From Otis tarda (lineage: Eukaryota; Chordata; Aves; Otidiformes; Otididae), in assembly GCA_026413225.1 (NCBI GenBank), contig CM048591.1, forward strand, positions 6,525,001 to 6,589,000: 64,000 nucleotides of DNA. The letters are read 5' to 3'. Both the position numbers and the translations under genes were made by a program. Of the stretch, positions 35,201-46,983 are shown piece by piece. The notes under the pieces are model-generated. The model saw only the letters and a program-made list of their open reading frames with translations, searched no databases and was not told the DNA's origin. Each line of letters opens with the position of its first letter. Positions within the stretch are counted from its first letter, which is position 1.

Positions 35201-38080
35201 CCGTCATAGGTGTCCATGCTCACATAGCTTTGCTATTCCTCAGTGAACTCAGAGAAGCAGCTACCTACACCTCAGTTGGAGAAGGAAACAAAAACCCACA
35301 AGCACGCCTGTCTCAGTAGTTCACTGATCTAACTTGAAAGCACAAATACAAGAAATATTTTAGAAATAAGTAATTCAAACAATAATGGAAAAATTATTGG
35401 GAAAAAAAATATTTTTCCTAAATTAAATATCTTCTGATTTTCTTTTCCATCTCCACTGTTATTGAAAGTCATTATTAAATACAATTTGTTAAAATTATCT
35501 ATCACAGATACTTTTTTTTTTTTAATGAAAAGTGTTTGTCTTTTTAAAGAATTTGCTGTTGAGCAGAAAAACTTTTTATATTTGGGAGAGGAAAAAAAAA
35601 AACAACAAACCAACTTCTTGATTTGTTCAGGCTGAAGAATAAGGATTCAAACTTTGTTATTAACTAAACTAGACTTTCATACACTTTATACTGCACTTAT
35701 CAATGAGACTTGAATCTTGTTTTGAGCTCTTAGTAACAAAATCTTGGTGCTAGAAAACAGAGAGAGTCAATCTTTTAAGATTTACAGATAAAGATAAAAA
35801 GAATAAAGTCTATTTTAAAAAATGTTACCAGTATTTTCTTTCATCTTTCATCTATTTTTTCTTTTTTCTTTTATCTTTTTTTTTTTTCTCCAAAAATGGC
35901 TCTTGCTCTTCCAGTGAGATTTTCATGAAACACTTAACTGAATAGTCAAATATCAGAAAACTCTTTTCTTTCCTGGGAAAAATGAGGCCAGCTTTCCTAT
36001 GCAAAACATAATACAAATTGCTAGTATCTGAGATCTAAACTAAAACTTGCTGAAGTCAGTGAATATGAAGCTACCCATATTCAGAAGCTGTCTTTCCAAT
36101 CATAGCATCTCTTTGCCCTTGTGATAATACAGATGGTATAGCACTAGGAGGTAGAAGATCTGGGTTCCTTGGCCTACTAAAAGTTGTTCTTCCAGCAATT
36201 CAACCTCAGAAGGCCAAACTAGACTTGAAAGCAGTGTTTCCCTCTCCTCCAGATGAGTTGCTGCGTAGTTTTGTATGCATGGCTTCAAGGTCTAAAAGGA
36301 AGTCTGAATTTGTAGCCAAGGATCTTAGCTAAGAAGGGAATTCTGCTTCCTGGAGGATTCACAACAATTGTTCCCTTAACTGAGCAATGGCTGGCTGAAC
36401 ACAAGGACAGATTTAGGTGTTAATCAGGGTCTAGACCCATCTCTTCTTTTGACATTCCCACTCACTGGTAGACCTTTCTGATTACACAGTTGGAGCCAGA
36501 GGTTCACAGGATATGTAGGTCTTTCCCATCCAGCTTCACACCAACCTCAATGCAGAGGAGAGGTGGATTATAGTTTCTTCAGCATATCGCAGGCCCAGCT
36601 GATATACTTGTGTTTTGTGGTGAAGCAACTGCCACTTAAAACACTGTTTCAGCAACCCTAGTTCACCCTCAGCTCCAATGTTTATTTTATAGACATCACA
36701 TCATATGTAGTTCTATACCATATAATAGACAGTGCCACCATTGTAGCTGGAAAGATAAAAAGTCTGAGCATATTTAGCATGTCAGGATGCTCTGAAGACT
36801 TACCAATTTCAGTGATAAATTTCCATAAATAGGAAATAAGTATCTAGGCACCCAGTTCAGTAAAGGTAGAAATGCGACTGAGAATCTTCCTAAAATAACC
36901 CTAATTAGCTGGAAATCTTCCTCCTGAAACCTTCAATGGATAGGACATCTCAGGTGTCTAAGCAATTGAAGTGTTTTCTTTATATCTTAGTTTCCTGAAT
37001 GTAGGAACTGAAATTCCACCAAAATGTCACTTTAAATGCCTGAGTGGTTAGTTGAATGCCTGCCTGAGTATCTCAGAAAGACATTTAGGTGCCTAGACAC
37101 ACATGTAGCTGTCTTCAGGCACTAAAATTTGGGGAAATGCACCTTGCTGATAAGGGAGACTGAAGAGAGATATAAAAAGGCCAAGTACATTCCTATATCT
37201 GACTTGGACATTGAGTGTCTTTAAATTTTACTTTAAGGAGGGGGGATTCTCTTTCCCTGTAAATGAAATTAGCATCCTGCAACCTATAAACAGGTGCAAT
37301 AAATATTATTTACTCACTGGTTTTTTTTCAAGTATAGAAAGACCTGATTCAGATCTGGTCTGATGACTCATTTTAATAGACCTGGTCTGACTTTAATTGA
37401 TTGAGTTGTTGATTTTATCCCTTTTGTGAAGTATCTTGCTGCAGAGAATGGGAATCTTAACATGATCTGTGCTGACCTTAAGTAATAGCTCTTTTTACAT
37501 TTTCTTTGTTTTGTTCTTTGATTTATCAGTATCTGTATCTAATGGATGAAAAAGAGTGATTTATTTTAGAAGCTATTAACTCAGAGAGAAAAATTATATG
37601 TGATTTTTCTTACTAACAGCAAATATTTATGGATTCCATTGGGCTGTATGAACAGTACTTCCGAGTCACCCCAGTCTTTCACGTAGAGGGAATTTCTAGC
37701 TTGTAACCTGTGTTTTCCCGTCCATAGAAAATATAGAAAAGCATAGGACTGCCAATAGCTTACTGGACAATTTATAAGCAAGAATTGTGATGTAAGGAGA
37801 GACAAAAACTGATGAACTAAATAAATAAACAAATCTTCCTCTAAATATCATTTTTCACTGCTGAAATATCCTCTAAATTTAGGAGAACAAATTTTGGAGA
37901 GTAATTGTTTTATGAACATCTTGTCATGCTGTTGCATAGATAGATAGATGAACCACGTGGGGTGATGATGGACAAAAGAAGTAGTAATTTGAAAAACAAG
38001 ATCCAGTAGAGATGTGGAGTTGTTGATGGGTTGAAGAATTTGAAGTTGCATGGATATGTATATGCATATGCAGAGTGAGA
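32221..38080. other. Long mostly unique stretch, no gene seen
   Basis: No coding family was recognised over 5.8 kb. T-rich and pyrimidine-rich runs lie at about 34033-34098 and 35855-35890. Sequence at about 36840-37145 repeats words like AGGTGCCTA and may be an ancient interspersed repeat, but I cannot assign it. Open frames are short and overlap on both strands. Confidence 0.45.
33165..33205 (+). mobile_element. Possible MIR-like SINE fragment
   Basis: TCTCTGTGCTACAGTTTTCC resembles the conserved CTCTGTGCCTCAGTTTCCC phrase of MIR-family SINEs, and it sits about 20 bases before an A-rich stretch. Only this core is convincing, and chance similarity is possible. Confidence 0.25.
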
Positions 38081-38567
38081 GGGTGAGGTGACGCCTCCAA
38101 TAGTATGTTCTGTTTTGGGCCTCTCACTACAGGAAAGACATTGAGGTGCTGGAGCATGTCCAAAGAAGGGCAACGAAGCTGGTGAAAGGTCTGGAGCAAA
38201 AGTCTGACAAGGAGTGGCTGAGGGATTCAGGGTTGTTTAGCCTGAAGAAAACGAGGTTGAGGGGAGACCTCATTGCTCTCTACAACTACCTGAAAGGAGG
38301 TTGTGAGGTTGTAGTGAGGCGGGGATCCATCTCCTTTCCCAAGCAACAAGCATTAGGAGAAGAGGAAATGGCCTCAGGTTGCATCAGGGGAGGTTTAGAA
38401 CAGATATTAGGAAAAATTTCTTCACTAAAAGGGTTGTTAAGCAATGGAACATGTTGCCCAGGAAAGTGGTTCGTGGACATGGTTTAGCGGACATGGTGAT
38501 GTTAGGTTGATGGTTGGACTTGATCTTTGAGGTCTTTTCCAACCTTAAAGATTCTATGATTCTATGG
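38081..38567 (+). mobile_element. CR1 LINE 3' region (plus strand)
   Basis: The copy begins in the C-terminal part of ORF2, giving in-frame [20 protein letters not shown] and [20 protein letters not shown] within the frame at 38146-38487. It continues through the 3' UTR to a tail with ATTCTATGATTCTATGG. It belongs to the same general CR1 group as the nested copy at 18420-19156, sharing the GACATGGTTTAG...GGACATGG phrase near the end. It is 5'-truncated and frameshifted near the residue pair CE/VV, so it is inactive. Confidence 0.92.
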
Positions 38568-38658
38568 TACAATTATTCCACAACTTTTTTGCAATGTCCA
38601 TTTTATGATTCTTAGTAAATGAGTAGATGAATATATTAGTAGATTAGTATATATATGT

Positions 38659-38767
38659 GTAGACATGGTGCTTAGGGACATGGTTTAGTCGTGGACTTGG
38701 CAGTGCTAGGTTAATTGTTGGACTTGATGATCTTAAAGTTCTTTTCCAACTGTAATGGTTCTATGAT
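38659..38767 (+). mobile_element. CR1 LINE 3' tail (plus strand), second copy in tandem
   Basis: The phrases GACATGGTGCTTAGGGACAT, TTGGACTTGATGATCTTAAA and GGTTCTATGATA match the last 110 bases of CR1. It lies 91 bases after the end of the preceding CR1 and in the same orientation. The intervening DNA is AT-rich and is not CR1. Confidence 0.85.
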
Positions 38768-41719
38768 AGTCTTCCGTGATTTCCAGTTCCTGACGCTGAC
38801 AGTCTGTTGGCAAAGGTAGGTAGAGTTTTCTTCTCATGAGATTATGGATACATCACAGAATCAAAATTTTCAAGGAATAGATGGATTCCTGAAAGTATAA
38901 TCAGCACACTAGCAACAAGGTGGTAAAATACTGTATGAATGCCTATGTTATCACAGTGCCAGTGAAGAATGTCTCCCACCCTGTGAAGCTTCCATAAAGA
39001 TTTAATTACTTTCATGTCACTTGACAACTTTGACAAGACATAAAGCAGACGACTATCAAAATTTGTCTCCTCTTTCCATCTTATATTTATTCATTGCTTT
39101 GCTTCTGTTTAGAACACATATTTCTGTTTGTAAAAGCACTAGTTTCAGGATCATCACCAGAAACAATCTAGTAGACATTGACAGATTTGGATCAGAATTT
39201 AAGATTTCCTGAAAAAGAAAATCCTGTGCTTGTAAGTGTTGTAACATTAGAGCATGTCTGAGAACTGGCAGGATTCTGGCACTTGAGCAGTTAAGTCAGT
39301 CCAACACAGGCTGAGTTACCTACCAAGGTAAAATGCAAAAATAAAACCCATTGAAACACATCTCATCAGCACTCACTATTATTTATGGAGAGCGCCTGGG
39401 CATTCCAGTGGGTAATACTTCTGTTGTTTATTTAAGTAAAATAACTAATTTGTCTCTTTAATAAGAACATTATAGATATCCTGTGATTCTGTATGTCAGC
39501 AGCACTTCGAAAAGATAGTGTGTGCATAGACAGAGTGACTGAGAATAAACTACTGAGAGCTTTACTCTGTAGCTAAAAAGATGAACCTGAGGGTAAAATA
39601 TTTCAGAACTATTCTGACAACAATGCAAGTTTATGAAATGCTTGTGTTGGGAGAAAAAAAGATTATAATAATACTCTGCACATGAGTTGCACTTCTCACC
39701 TGGGAAACCTAAAGTATTTTCCAGACGTCAGCACTCCCAAAAGGAAGGTCTTGTGTTATTCTACAGATGGATGAACCAAAGTACAGGGGCATCTATCACC
39801 TTTCCAGCTCCCTCTGGAGTAAAGAAGACTTTTCCTCTGGGCAGTAAATGATACCCTATGTTCTACACTGATTTTAAAAAGAAAAAAAAAAAGAGAAAGA
39901 GGGGGAGAGAAAATGTCTTTCAAAGTTTCAGTGAACTACCAGAGTTGTTGTAGATTGATTGCAGTCTAGCAATACTAATTTTAATAGAAATGGTCGGAAA
40001 CTTTTGCAAGTTTTAACTTATTTGTATAACTTTATCTTGATTTTTTTTTTCTAAGCACTTACAACAACATGCAAGTTTTCCCTCCACTACTCTTCTTGTT
40101 GTTGTAAGGGTAGTTTCTCCAAATGATTTTTAAAGCACTGTATGTACATATGTGTTAGCAAAACCAGGAATAGAGATCCTGTTATCTGGACAACTCTATC
40201 CCACCTAATAATATAAATAGAAGTTACTGTGGTTTTTATGTTATTATTAATTGGTTTTCTATTAATTTCAAATAATACAGGATTTTTACTCGGGGAAAAA
40301 AGAAAACTACTAACCCAATGGATTAGCAATAAATTACTCTATCAGAAGGCAGAAACCATAGACAAGATAAACCAGAAGATACACTCAGTAAAAATAAGGT
40401 GCTTTGAACTCATATTTCATGAGGTAGTTCTGGAAGTTTCATTAGCATAGACATTTAATCAGACTGATTAACAGGTGTATAAATTGACACTAGTAACTCT
40501 TCACCTTATTCCCATCTGCTTTCATGATTTGTTATAAAGTTTGATTTATGGACAAAGTTTCAGGTGTGGAAGTTTGAAAATCTGAACGCTGTATTTTTTT
40601 GTAATGTTTGGATTTTTGTTTGTCTGTTTGCTTGTTTTTAGGAATGAACTAGTGCAACGATGCACAGGACAAGATCCACATCAAACAGAGCCTTGGACTG
40701 AAACTTCACCAGGAGGAGCAGATCCACAACTACTGAAGTAATAACACCAAGCAATACCAAAGAACTTTTCCTTCTATAGGTTTGTAAACTCCTTAAATTA
40801 AGGAAACCCAAATCAGAGTAGTCTAACACATTAGATGATGTGACTGAGAATAAATCATCCTCTGCAAGCGGATATATTCTTTACCTTGATCTTACCAGTT
40901 CAGAAACTGCTTTTAGGGGGTTCCTGGCTTGAAACATACTTTGTGGGGTCTCTTTGGTGTAATTCTTTATCATAATTTCTAAAGTTTGCTTTTCAGGCTT
41001 GTTTCTTGCTTAGAAGAGGGATCTCGCCTTTCTCTGAAGTCTCTCAGCCTGAAGTCACAGAGCAGGTCTCATCTGCCAGTTTCCCTGTCACCTCTTCATC
41101 TCCAAGTATGCACAACACACCTGCATGGAGAAATGTAGCTATGACTGAGAAAATACTTAGCAAATTTTCTTACGTCCTGTCAATATGCTAGAATACCAGA
41201 GCATGCACAGCACAGAGTATGTTCAGCTAGTCCAAAAAATTGGGGTGGGTCAGGGCTGAGGGACTCATGCTGCACAGGCAGTCAGTGCATGCGGAGATGT
41301 CACTGGCGTAACTCAGAGGAGTTACCTATACTACAGCTACTGTGCTTGCTTTCACAGAGATGAAATGTCTAAAGGAACCACAAAAATGTTAAGAATAATT
41401 ACAAAATAATTTATTCTAATGCTTGCTTGCCAAAATGCATGAAGAGGATGATACCCTAATACAAAGAATAAGAAGATTAAGGTCACATCTGCCATAATGA
41501 TGTAAAGATTTTAAGAGGCAATGCATTTACATGAAACTCCCTTTCCTAAGTTGGTGGTAGTACTGGCTCGGTTGCACAAAAAAAAAAAAAAAGTGCAAAG
41601 AGTTCTTTAAGGTTATAAAATTTACATGGAGCTATTTATAATGTAACTTGCCATATTTAGATTTGTAAGGAAAGCTGGAGGTTTCAATATAGCTACTTTG
41701 TGTTTTTAATGGCAAACAG
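38768..41719. other. Unique AT-rich stretch, no gene seen
   Basis: No gene or known repeat was recognised. An A-rich run occurs at about 39879-39903 and another at 41579-41592. Confidence 0.5.
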
Positions 41720-42060
41720 AAGATCAGCTGGACCCTGAGCAACATGGCCTTGCCTGAGCTGAGGGTGTCCTGGAGAATGTCAGCCATGGGGAATCCCCTT
41801 GAGGGCCTGGCAGCCAGGGCCCCTCACACTGCCCCAGTCAGGGAGCAGGGCACTGCCCTGGGGACAGGGATGGGCTGAGGCCAGGCCTGTGGGCGGGCCT
41901 GGCTTGGTGGGGTGCATGTCAGGGCTGTGGGGAACTGGAGACCAGCATCCAATGGCCTTGCTGGAGCAGGGACTGACAGCCCCCAAAATGGAGTCCTGGG
42001 CTGTGGGTAGGGACAGTAAGGCCCATAGGTTCTTCAGGGTCCTGGCAGCATGGATGATTC
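41720..42060. other. Unidentified GC-rich, CpG-poor block
   Basis: Base composition changes sharply here from AT-rich to G+C-rich for about 340 bases and then returns. CpG is almost absent (one clear CpG in GGGCGGGCC), so this is not a CpG island and more likely a methylated repeat or an old insertion. It contains a perfect inverted repeat GCCAGGCC/GGCCTGGC (41880-41903) and the near-palindrome CAGGGCACTGCCCTG (41846-41860). A plus-strand frame of 104 codons (41799-42113) covers it but has no recognisable family. No target duplication is evident. I cannot name the element. Confidence 0.55.
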
Positions 42061-45000
42061 CTCTGTGGCTCAGAGCTTTTCCAGATCGGGATCAAACCTC
42101 TAAAACTTATTGAGGGATACGGTGATCATCTATCCCCATTACACCTACTTAGCAGACAAAATGTGACAGTGCTTGTAATCCATTCAGTCTGCCTGAAGTT
42201 GAAAGAGGAAAAGTTACACAGAAAAGAAAGTTAAAATATTTCAGAATCAGTATGTACCAGTATATAACCATACTTAAACTGCTTCATTTTCATGAGGATT
42301 TACTTTCATTCATTTATCCATTTTTGATGCCAGTGAGGGCATCCTCACTCTTCTCCTTACTCTTCTCTCTCTGAAATTAAAAGGCAGTAAATTTTAAACC
42401 AATAAGAGCAAATGTTGTTTTGTTTTCTTTTTTTTTTTTTTTTATTTTTTAAATGTAGCTGATAGTCAACCCAAATAATTCACTGTCAGACAAGGTCACT
42501 AAAGGCAACTGCAATATCAGGATTTTAGAAAAGGTCTAAGTAATTTTATGGCCAGTAATAACAGTTTTGCCATTAAAGAAGCTAAAAAATGTTGGAAAGG
42601 TCACCAGTCTTCATGCTTCAGGGTCTGAATGTTCACCTGTGGGGTCAGGACAAAATTCAGTATTGCAGTATACACACCCACGCATACATACACATGCATA
42701 CAGTACCTTCAGAATTGCTCACTAATCATTTTTTTATAGGTGATGATATGTTACCAGAGAAATGCAGTGTCTTAATTTTGAGCTGTTACTATTTTTACTC
42801 ATCTTGCATATTTTACAACGATATTTCAGATCCCCTGAAACATTGACAATGATACATTGATCCTCTGATACAATCAATAATGGAATTTGCTTTGCTGGGT
42901 TTGATCCCTCTTCTCCTCCATCCTGGGGTAGCTGCTGACCTCTTGTTCCCTTGCCTGTAGAAATGTCCTCAGTACCTCCTCAGTGTACAGTATTGTAGTG
43001 TAGGGGCCTCTATTGTGTCCCTGCAGAGACCAGCACAGGCAGAGGAGAGTTTTTTCACTTGACACGGTGCCTCACCAGTGAGGCCCACTGTACCAGCTAG
43101 GAACCATTTTGTGATTGTGCTGTTGGCAGATTGTACTGTTGGCAGACTGTACTGTTAACATTTCTTGCCTTACAGAATGAATGAAATCTGAGGTCTGAGC
43201 TGAGAGGGAACAGTTAAAGCTTAATCTGACCAAATGGAAGAGAAAAAACTAGTCAAGTGAGTTCGAAGCTTCAGTGGAATCTCTTGTAACTGGAGATGTA
43301 CATCCCCAGCAAGAGATCAAGTCTCTTGTAGTTTACGAAGGAAAACCCAGAATACAATGTTCCTGTGTAATCAAATCTACACAAAGTGCTTTGAACAATT
43401 TAAGGCTGATTAGGTGACTCAGCTCATATTTGGTGGAAGATAGCTTAGACTTACTACTCATACCTAAATTCATTACTTTCTACATGGGCTACTGTGGTAT
43501 GAATATTAAATTGCCAGACTTCAGGAAACCATTTATGACTACTTAGTATTGTGAGCTTCTTGAATACCTCAGTATTTTATGTGATCTTTTACTGGCTTCC
43601 TACAGAACAGCAAGGTGAGTTTGAGAATCAGATACTCAATCTCACTGACCTCAGCCTCCTAGAGGGATGATCACTTTTCCAGCCTGAAAAGCATGGTCAA
43701 CAGCTTACACCAGCTTGCATACTGTAGTGGGATGCAAAAGGAAGGAAAAGTTTGTATACTTTTTTTCACATATTGACCAAAATTGAAGCATGAATATGAC
43801 TGAAAAATGAATAGAGGTAAAAAGGTGCCTCTTTTAGAGCTAAAAGGTGTCTCTTTTACTTATTAATTCATTTACTTGCTTATGAAAAGATGAGGATGTT
43901 TACATTGAAAAACTCCAGTGAGTAGTCATTGTTTTTCAGTTTCCAGACACTTTTGGGGAGATGTGTTTCTGACAGACGCACAGTATTGTAATTAACATAA
44001 AGGCAACTCAGCCATATGTCATAAACAAGAACTTGATCTAGACCACATAATCATCCTTTCTATCTATATACTATGATTTGTCTATGATTTTATCTATTTT
44101 CCATGTACATAACAATCTTTTAAACTCATCATTCTTTACATACATACATGAATAGCATGGCAGGTATTCAATAGGAAATGAATATTTTGCAACAGGGGAA
44201 AAAGAGAGAAAATAGGAAAAAAAAACCCCAATACAGATAGATCCTTCTCACATCATTTCACATAGTCAAAGAAGGTGCTCAGGAGAGAGCAAAAGGAAAG
44301 AAATGTAGCATAATAATCTGTGTAGGAAGGAACAGAATAACAATAAAATGTCTGTTAAGAACTGGAGGAGCCTCAGAACTCACAAAGGACACTAAAATGA
44401 CTGAGTAAGATACTATCCTTTCTTGTTTTATTTCATTTGAAAGTAAGGAGTATTTATTACATTGATGAGTCTGCAATATGTTTCTTTGGAGTGATTCACG
44501 AGTTGCACTTTGCTGTATGTAGAAAATAAACTTACAGAAAAAATGACCTTCTGCCTAACCTATTTTCCTGTGATATATTTGAGAATAAGATTAGCTGAAA
44601 CATCATAGGAATCATATCTTAGAAAGTAAACGTGCTTTTTCTCAATACAAAGTGGAGGTATTGCTGGATGGCCTGGGTCAAGGAGACTGAAAGGGTACTA
44701 TACATCTGACTAAACACAGTGGAGAATCAACATCTGAACGAAATCTTCTTGGCTGTCTTTATAGTCAGTGGAGTGAAAATAGGACAAGGAGAGCAACATT
44801 TCTTCCCTTCTAAAATCAGTATCTTCTCTAAAATAACTCAATCACTCTTTTTAAAAAAAAAAACAAATTGATTCAATCATATACATCAGCTATGTAGACA
44901 TCTGCAGCTGGTTTAACTACATTTGGAATATAATACATTTTATTTTCTGTGTTGAATGATCTTTTTTTTTTGCATATGTCTGTATCAAATATATATTTCT

Positions 45001-46969
45001 CCGGTTCCCTTTCTCTCAATCAGCAATATCTTTTAATACAATTTCTTGATTTCATCCAAATTCTACAGAAAACTAAAGGTTTCAGAGACATTCTGTTGTA
45101 TGCTACTACATTGCTGTTTGTGCTGGGAAAACATACAGTTTGAAAAGTCACTGTTGTCATACTCCCCTTAGTGAAATCCTCAGATGCTTATACTTTATTA
45201 AACATCAGAGAATTCATGTGGTGAAGGTAAGGGAGAGACAAAGAAGAAAAGCTGGAAGCAGGTATTTATTAGCTCTGGTACTCTCTGAACTAATTATTTA
45301 AACTTTGTAATTATCTTTGACCAGGTTTAATGGCAGATTATATACATATTTTTAAAAGAAGCTGTAAAACTCGTAATTGATACAGAGTGTTCAAAGATCC
45401 AATTTCTAAAGACAATGGACCATCTTTTAAATTTGGAAGCGATGACTTCTTGTCAGTATTGCACTGATAACAAGGACTACTTTTTATTACATATCATTTC
45501 TACACACAGAAAACTTAATTCTCCAGAACCACCTATCTAACATGCTTTCACTGTGAAGTGTGGTTTTTGAATGTAAAAGCACAGCAAAGGTCTTTTCACT
45601 TAAGAAAGAAAGAAAGAAAAATTATCAGACACATCATACAATGTTTCCTGGACTCTTTTAGATTGTCTTATTAAAGGAAAATGCAACATTAAATAAAGCC
45701 CTTTGTTGTGTGTTCCTGTGTGGAATGCATGTGTGTCTGTCATATGTCACCAAGTGAACTACCTTGCTGCCTACCTTGTACCTTAGAGCTTAAAGAACAC
45801 ATTGTATGTGTTACATATTAAAAAAGATTACACCAAAATGAGGATCCAACTCGAAAACATGACATTTTTTTAAGCCTGTTCAAGGAAAATGCTGTAGTCT
45901 AAGTTGCAATCAAATCTCTCAGAGGGATTAGGCAGACACCATTTTAATTTATCCACTCCAGAATTCGGTGCCAAGAGCACTACAAAGATGAAAATAAAGA
46001 AACCGCCGACTGTGCATTTTTGTTGTTGGAGCTGCTGCGGCAGCAGTCTCAGAAAAAGGAGGGAACTGCTGTGCTACCTCGATCCCACACATACTGAACG
46101 CCCCTAAGAAGCTGGATTCTCACATCCTTTTGCCAAATAAGTGGATAGCAGCTGAAATCCACCAAGTGCAGCTTTGTATAAAGAAAAGAAGAAAAAGGGA
46201 AAAGACAGAAAAAGGGAAAGACAGAAAAAATAGCAGATGTTTGGAATAGTGACTGTACTGCAGATTACTCTAGCGTGGTCTAAAGAATGGAGCTAGCTGT
46301 TTTTGGAGTGCCTTGCGAGAAGTAAATAATGATGTGGCTGTTGGTAAAGCACTAGGTGGGGTTCTGTATTTGTAAATGCTTCCTTCTTTGAAGATAGAGA
46401 TTGATTTTTTACAAATGCAAGGTTAAAGTTCAAATGGCAAAGTGCATTCGGAATCTACCTTTAAGCAGGTTTGCTGAGATGAGCAGACAAAGGTGTCTTT
46501 GTTAGGTCCTGGCAGTTGCTAAAAAACTGAGACTCTCAGCCACCATCAGCTGTGATCCAACCCAGGACTTCACAGTTTTTGCTGTTCTTAGGTCCTCTGC
46601 AAAACAGGTGCAGTCTGCTTGCATTTTGCTCAGATGATATATCACACCAACATGACATTCATTTTGCACTTGCACTGTTGATGTAAATCTACAGTAAAGA
46701 GCTGGGGCCATGGTCATCAGAGAGGCCAAGAGCATGACAAAAAATATTTTGGGTGATAGTTAGGTATTTGGAAGCTACTGAGACAGCTGTCTCACTAGCT
46801 CTCTTTGGACCAGCCTTACTATGTTAAATGAACGGTAAGTCTGTTGTTAAGGCGACACAAAATTGGTTATGCTGCTTATTCAATGCACCACAGTAGCATT
46901 TTTCCACATGGGGAAACATACAATTACAACAAAAATGACCATGATTAGCAACTTAAATCAGGAAGCACA
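42061..46969. other. Long unique AT-rich stretch, no gene seen
   Basis: No convincing coding segment or known repeat was recognised. Minor items are a T-run at about 42428-42443, a 16-bp tandem repeat (43120-43151), (AAAG)n at about 45602-45620 and A-rich units at 46185-46230. The small frame at 45904-46107 is Cys-rich near its centre but unrecognised. Confidence 0.45.
43120..43151. repeat. 16-bp tandem duplication
   Basis: CTGTTGGCAGATTGTA is followed at once by CTGTTGGCAGACTGTA, with one difference, and then by the start of a third unit (CTGTTA). Confidence 0.88.
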
Positions 46970-46983
46970 ATTTGCATGCAAAT
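46970..46983. promoter_or_regulatory. Perfect octamer palindrome (possible POU-factor site)
   Basis: ATTTGCATGCAAAT is a perfect 14-base palindrome containing the octamer ATTTGCAT on both strands. Octamers of this form are bound by POU-domain transcription factors such as Oct proteins. Whether the site is used is unknown; the surrounding DNA has ATTA-rich, enhancer-like composition but no gene nearby in the window. Confidence 0.35.
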
